The notes under the pieces: model-generated
Database searches by the model: none
Told to the model about the DNA's origin: nothing
The model's input: only the letters and a program-made list of their open reading frames with translations
Shown: piece after piece, positions 60,475 through 64,000 of the stretch
How the letters are laid out: every line of letters begins with the position of its first letter
How positions within the stretch are numbered: position 1 is the stretch's first letter
Made by a program: the position numbers and the translations under genes
Assembly: GCF_032062135.1 (NCBI RefSeq)
Contig: NC_092859.1
Location: 122,710,725 to 122,774,724, forward strand
From: Pyxicephalus adspersus
Lineage: Eukaryota > Chordata > Amphibia > Anura > Pyxicephalidae
Direction of reading: 5' to 3'
DNA length: 64,000 bases

Positions 60475-60804
60475 CTATGTTCTGGCAAAAAAGGATCACA
60501 TCAAGCAATGTTATTTAGCAACATGATTTCAAAAAAATATGACACCTCTCCACAGAAGCTTGCAAAGGGGATCATACCTATACAAAGCAGCAGGTCAGGA
60601 CAACAGTCATACGGATAGAAACTGTAAAAAAAAAAACGTAGACAATGCAAATGGCACTGTATACTATACACAGAGAAAGAAAACCTAGTATTTTAAAAAT
60701 ATCTAATTTAAAATATACCATTTGATATCATTTAAAAAATTAATATCCTCCAAAACCACTTTGGTCCATTTAGAAGCTGCACAGGACTTTTTGGCTAGGT
60801 TAGT

Positions 60805-61456
60805 GACTTAGAATGAAAGCTGGCTCCACATCTATGATCCTGAAACCAAGGAACAGTCAAATTAATGGCGCCACAGCGGGTTCCCGCGGATACGAAGTTA
60901 CGAACCCACAAATCAGCCAAAAAAGTCAAGGCGTCTGTTTTCTTGGACAAAGACAGTATTCTGTTGGTGGACTACCTACTTTAGTATCTAGTATCACCAG
61001 ATAGTATTATGCTAACCTCCTGGACCAGCTGAAGGAGGCAATTAAGACGAAACGCAGTGGAAAGTTGACCAAAGGGATCCTTTTTTTGCAGGACATTGCA
61101 CCTGCGCACTAGTCCAACGTTGTGGCTGCCAAATTAAACACCCTGGGTTTCCAGTTGGTCCACCATCCCCCCTACCCACCTGACCTGGCCCCTTTGGACT
61201 ATTATCTGTTCCCGAATTTGAAGAAACACCTGACGGGGAAATGTTTTGAGGATATTTCTGGCGTCAAACATGCTGCTAAGAGCTGGTTTGCGTCCCAAAC
61301 AAAAGACTTTTATTTGAACAGTCTAGAAAAGCTGCAACTACACTGTACCACGTGCATCAGTCTCAGGGGAGAATATGTTGAATAAATGTGTTATTCCATA
61401 ACTCTGGCTGTCTTCTTTCTGGGCAAAGCCAGGACCTTTCTTAGCACCCCCTCGTA
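60805..61456 (+). mobile_element. mariner transposon, 5'-truncated, dead transposase
   Basis: Broken frames spell the mariner transposase: 'YDPETKEQS' (about 60825), a 'LLDQLKEAIKTKRSGKLTKG' stretch (61018-61077), a 'FLQDIAPA' segment whose Asp is kept but is followed by a stop, then 61122-61385 with 'HHPPYPPDLAPLDYYLFPNL' (last catalytic Asp kept) and 'WFASQTKDFYLNSLEKLQ'. The right inverted end is TACGAGGGGGTGCTAAG reading inward from 61456, with TA outside. The left end is missing. It lies in a PCSK5 intron and is absent from the duplicate at 6.1-7.5 kb. Confidence 0.88.
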
Positions 61457-61576
61457 CATATCAAATGTGTCAGGATTGGGGTTCTTTTTTTTTTTGAGCA
61501 ATAAAAATGATTACAAGAAAACAATTGTGAAATTCAATTCAATAATGCATTGAGAAAGCAATAAACTGGTACTTAC

Positions 61577-61822
61577 TGTATAGATAAAAGGGCACAGAGC
61601 ATGTTAGACAATCCTCAGGGGCGGGGCCATCACATGAGTCACATGTTTTATCACATGAGCTGCAGGTGAATGAATCATCTTCAAGAAAAGTCCTGGGAGG
61701 GCAATTTCCTTCCCCTTTTACTCCACACATATGGCTTTGTTGGTCAAACACAAGATGGTCTTGGCACTGGGTGCAGTCTGTTGCTTCTGGGCCTGAACAC
61801 TGCGCACATGTCATATGACACT
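61577..61822 (-). CDS. pcsk5: PCSK5 Cys-rich exon (furin-type repeats), most 5' exon in window
   Basis: 246 bases. The acceptor is 'TTTTTTTTTTTGCATTAG' and the donor 'CTATACA|GTAAGT'. It enters needing two bases and leaves in phase 1; joining the next exon restores a Lys codon. It encodes 'ECHMTCAQCSGPEATDCTQC', 'QDHLVFDQQSHMC', 'NCPPRTFLEDDSFTC', 'SSCDKTCDSCDGPAPEDC' and 'LTCSVPFYLY'. These are about one and a half furin-type repeats. Earlier PCSK5 exons (signal peptide, prodomain, subtilisin-like catalytic domain, P domain) are beyond the right edge. A dead duplicate is at 6663-6890. Confidence 0.95.
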
Positions 61823-61859
61823 CTAATGCAAAAAAAAAAAAAAAAAAGTAAAAACACAA

Positions 61860-63035
61860 ATCACTATTTAATTCATGTTCTAGAACTTACAACACTTTAA
61901 AATTAAAATAAATGACATTTGTTTTATCTTTTTATTAAATATAAATATATATTTGTTTCATACAACACTAAAGTATTCCGATTTAAAATTCTGATTTCCA
62001 AGACATTGTGTTTCTAACACAAACCAAAACTTTAACTTTCAAAGTCCTAAATGTTGCCTACAAATTTCTGTATTTAATACATGACAGACACAATGCACCA
62101 TCTGTCAGACAGGTTGTCATCTCATTGTCTCATTGTGGAGTGCTATTAGTCACACATAGAATATTCTACTTTATATCCTATTCATGTATCACAAATATTT
62201 ACATTTGTATAATACATACTTTCTCTTCCATATTTATCATAATTTTAAAAATAAGAGTTGTCATAATATTTACAGGCAGGATATCTTGATTTCAAAGCAG
62301 TAAAAGTAAGAAGAAAGGAAAAAGCGGCTTTTTGTGGCAAAAACACTTGACTGTATTAATAAACAACAGTTATAAGTGAAACAATACTACATATTAACAT
62401 TGGTCTCCTATGCTAATTGTGCTAAACAAAGTTCTTCTAAGTTGTACAAAAAAATTATATTGACAAATAAAGCGACTTGTCTCGTTTAGTGACACATTAT
62501 GCCTAGAAGGCCTCCTCAGGAGATTATGGAGACATATACAGGTTGAATGTAAAAAACGTAGTGTTAGAGCAATATTTAGAAACATTATGTGGGGGTCCAC
62601 TGAATGGTAATGGCATCCATCCGGGTGGTTTATTGAAAAATTAAAAATGGCAGGAATCCTAGTTACTGGTGGAAGAAGGGCTACCAATAAATAGCCCCCC
62701 TCTCACCCATAAGTGGCCAGTACCAGGGGTAGTAAAGTGGGATCTTGATTAAATAACATGATGGAGAGTCAGTAAGATGCTGAATATCAATTTATGCACC
62801 ATTGGATGATACTACATAGGACGGAGTAAGGTCCATATCCACAATAATGGATATTATTGGAATTAAAAATGATAAGTCCCCGGTATTGAAAAGATCATTT
62901 AGAAACAAGGTTTAGGGAACAATGTCTGTACGTTCAAGGCTGTAAGGTCTAGTTCATATAACTGGTGGTGCTATAGTGAAGGACAGGATACCTGCAGCCA
63001 GACTGATGAAAAGCACTAATTATTGTTATGTAAAT
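61860..63035. other. PCSK5 intron, unassigned
   Basis: Frames at 62008-62289 (plus) and 62394-62687 (minus) have no recognised family; the latter could be repeat-derived. The part up to about 62010 is shared with the duplicate at 6.9-7.5 kb. Confidence 0.45.
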
Positions 63036-63039
63036 GTGC

Positions 63040-63400
63040 CCGCCCCACTACACCCCTGCCTATGTGTCATTGAAAGGGGAAGAAACTTCCCCCAGGGTGA
63101 CGTCGTAATACCAGAACCCGTCCACTCTCCAATCGCGGGTCTGAGTTCAGAGAGACAACCTGCCCACCACTCTGAGCCCACAATTCCATATGGGAGACAT
63201 GGCCTGCAGGTCTGCTGGTGCGCCCCCCCCCCCCCCCCCAGCGGGGTTCTTCTCCTGGCCCCCTGGTTTGGGGACAGACTGACCAGAGCTGCGGACCACA
63301 AAAAAATTTTCTGCAAAATAGGAGTGGACACGCCTATTACCGAAAAAAGTGAGGGCAGGGCGTTCCCATCCATGCCCGCCTCACTACACCCCTGGTCACA
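63040..63400. mobile_element. hAT-type repeat, GC-rich family, long copy
   Basis: Shares 'CACTCTGAGCCCACAATTCC', 'GGTGCGCCCCCC' and 'GGTTCTTCTCCTGGC' with 39430-39662. It contains a C-run of about 18 bases (63222-63239). 'CACTACACCCCTG' occurs near both 63047 and 63381. The exact ends are not resolved. Confidence 0.55.
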
Positions 63401-64000
63401 ATCAATTTCCAAGGTAGGTTTCAATCTAAGAGACTGAAGAACTCTTAGTGCTGTTTGGGCATTGGGTCTGTTTGGGTATGTTTTGGAATTCCTCTCCTGC
63501 ATCAAAAGCAGTGGTTCTCAGGTCACCAAATTACCAACAAAAGAAATTGCAATAGGTGAATAGGCACATTATATACTTATAAGTAATCTTTTGTCAACAG
63601 ATTTTTACCATATTTAAATTTTATACCTATGACATGATATCTAAGATATAAAATAAAATACCTATGATATAAAATAAGTGATGACTTAACATCTCTATGC
63701 TGTTGTAAAAAATTTTTTTACATAAGTGTGATCTGTGTTTTGCCATTTATCGTGCCTACACATGACCTCCAACTGACTTTTCAGTATGGTCATGGTGCCC
63801 TAAATGATCCTTTAAAAACACAAGCATCGGTAAAGCTTAACTATGCACAAAGTTCATTTATTCACTTATAACAATTTGTCTTTTTGCTGCAGCCAGGTGC
63901 CTCCTCTGAGTAGGTGGCATTGGATGTGCTACAGTAGAACCTGTTATTATTTCACGCTTGCTGTCTGCTCATGCTAGTTCCTCTTCAGCAGAGCTCATAA
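63401..64000. other. No feature seen
   Basis: Nothing recognised. Presumably the next PCSK5 intron. Confidence 0.4.

Noticed and set aside
63026..63505. 159-codon minus-strand and 153-codon plus-strand overlapping frames
   Set aside because: They overlap a GC-rich hAT-type repeat with a long C-run; no protein family is recognisable.

Overview
The window is vertebrate genomic DNA, most likely from a frog. It has large introns, vertebrate splice sites and a dense load of L2, CR1, L1/Tx1, hAT, piggyBac-like and mariner copies. Several repeats end in the amphibian-typical tail 'taatatgttggcgctatat'. There is no operon organisation, CRISPR array or prokaryotic signal. Both real genes are on the minus strand.

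Gene 1 (61822 down to 42634) is the 3' part of PCSK5, the long membrane-anchored proprotein convertase. Six exons are visible: four complete furin-type Cys-rich exons, one Cys-rich exon ending in a paired-Cys segment, and a last exon with a transmembrane helix and an acidic cytoplasmic tail. Splice sites and reading phases agree at all five junctions. The catalytic domain lies beyond the right edge.

Gene 2 (20585 down to 19266) is an intact, intronless core 2 beta-1,6-N-acetylglucosaminyltransferase of 439 residues. Its sequence looks most like GCNT3. Its position just downstream of PCSK5 on the same strand recalls the mammalian PCSK5-GCNT1 neighbourhood. A truncated, frameshifted second copy lies upstream of it (25796-24810), inside a direct tandem duplication. 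Copy A of that duplication was later split by a CR1 LINE that itself took an L1 insertion.

Layout: 1.4-5.1 kb, a hAT element with a dead transposase and nested satellites. 6.1-7.5 kb, a decayed direct duplicate of a PCSK5 segment about 54.9 kb from its source, including a dead exon. 8.9-11.2 kb, a piggyBac-like element with TTAA ends and a 350-base assembly gap. 12-14.3 kb, a MITE and a tRNA-headed SINE. 14.9-25.8 kb, the duplicated GCNT region. 26-38 kb, intergenic retroelement debris: a tyrosine-recombinase relic, a Tx1/L1 reverse-transcriptase relic, a CCHC Gag-like reading frame and an LTR-like region. 42.6-62 kb, PCSK5 exons and introns carrying MITEs, an L2, L1 tails, a mariner and minisatellites. 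62-64 kb, intron or upstream sequence with a hAT-like repeat.

The two genes do not form a pathway unit, but both products act in the secretory pathway: GCNT branches mucin-type O-glycans in the Golgi, and PCSK5 cleaves proproteins there and at the cell surface. I found no convincing new biological system. The observations most worth checking are the PCSK5 exon relic with its intronic flanks, the GCNT duplication, the L1 insertion with an 85-base target duplication, and the Gag-like/LTR-like retroelement remains.
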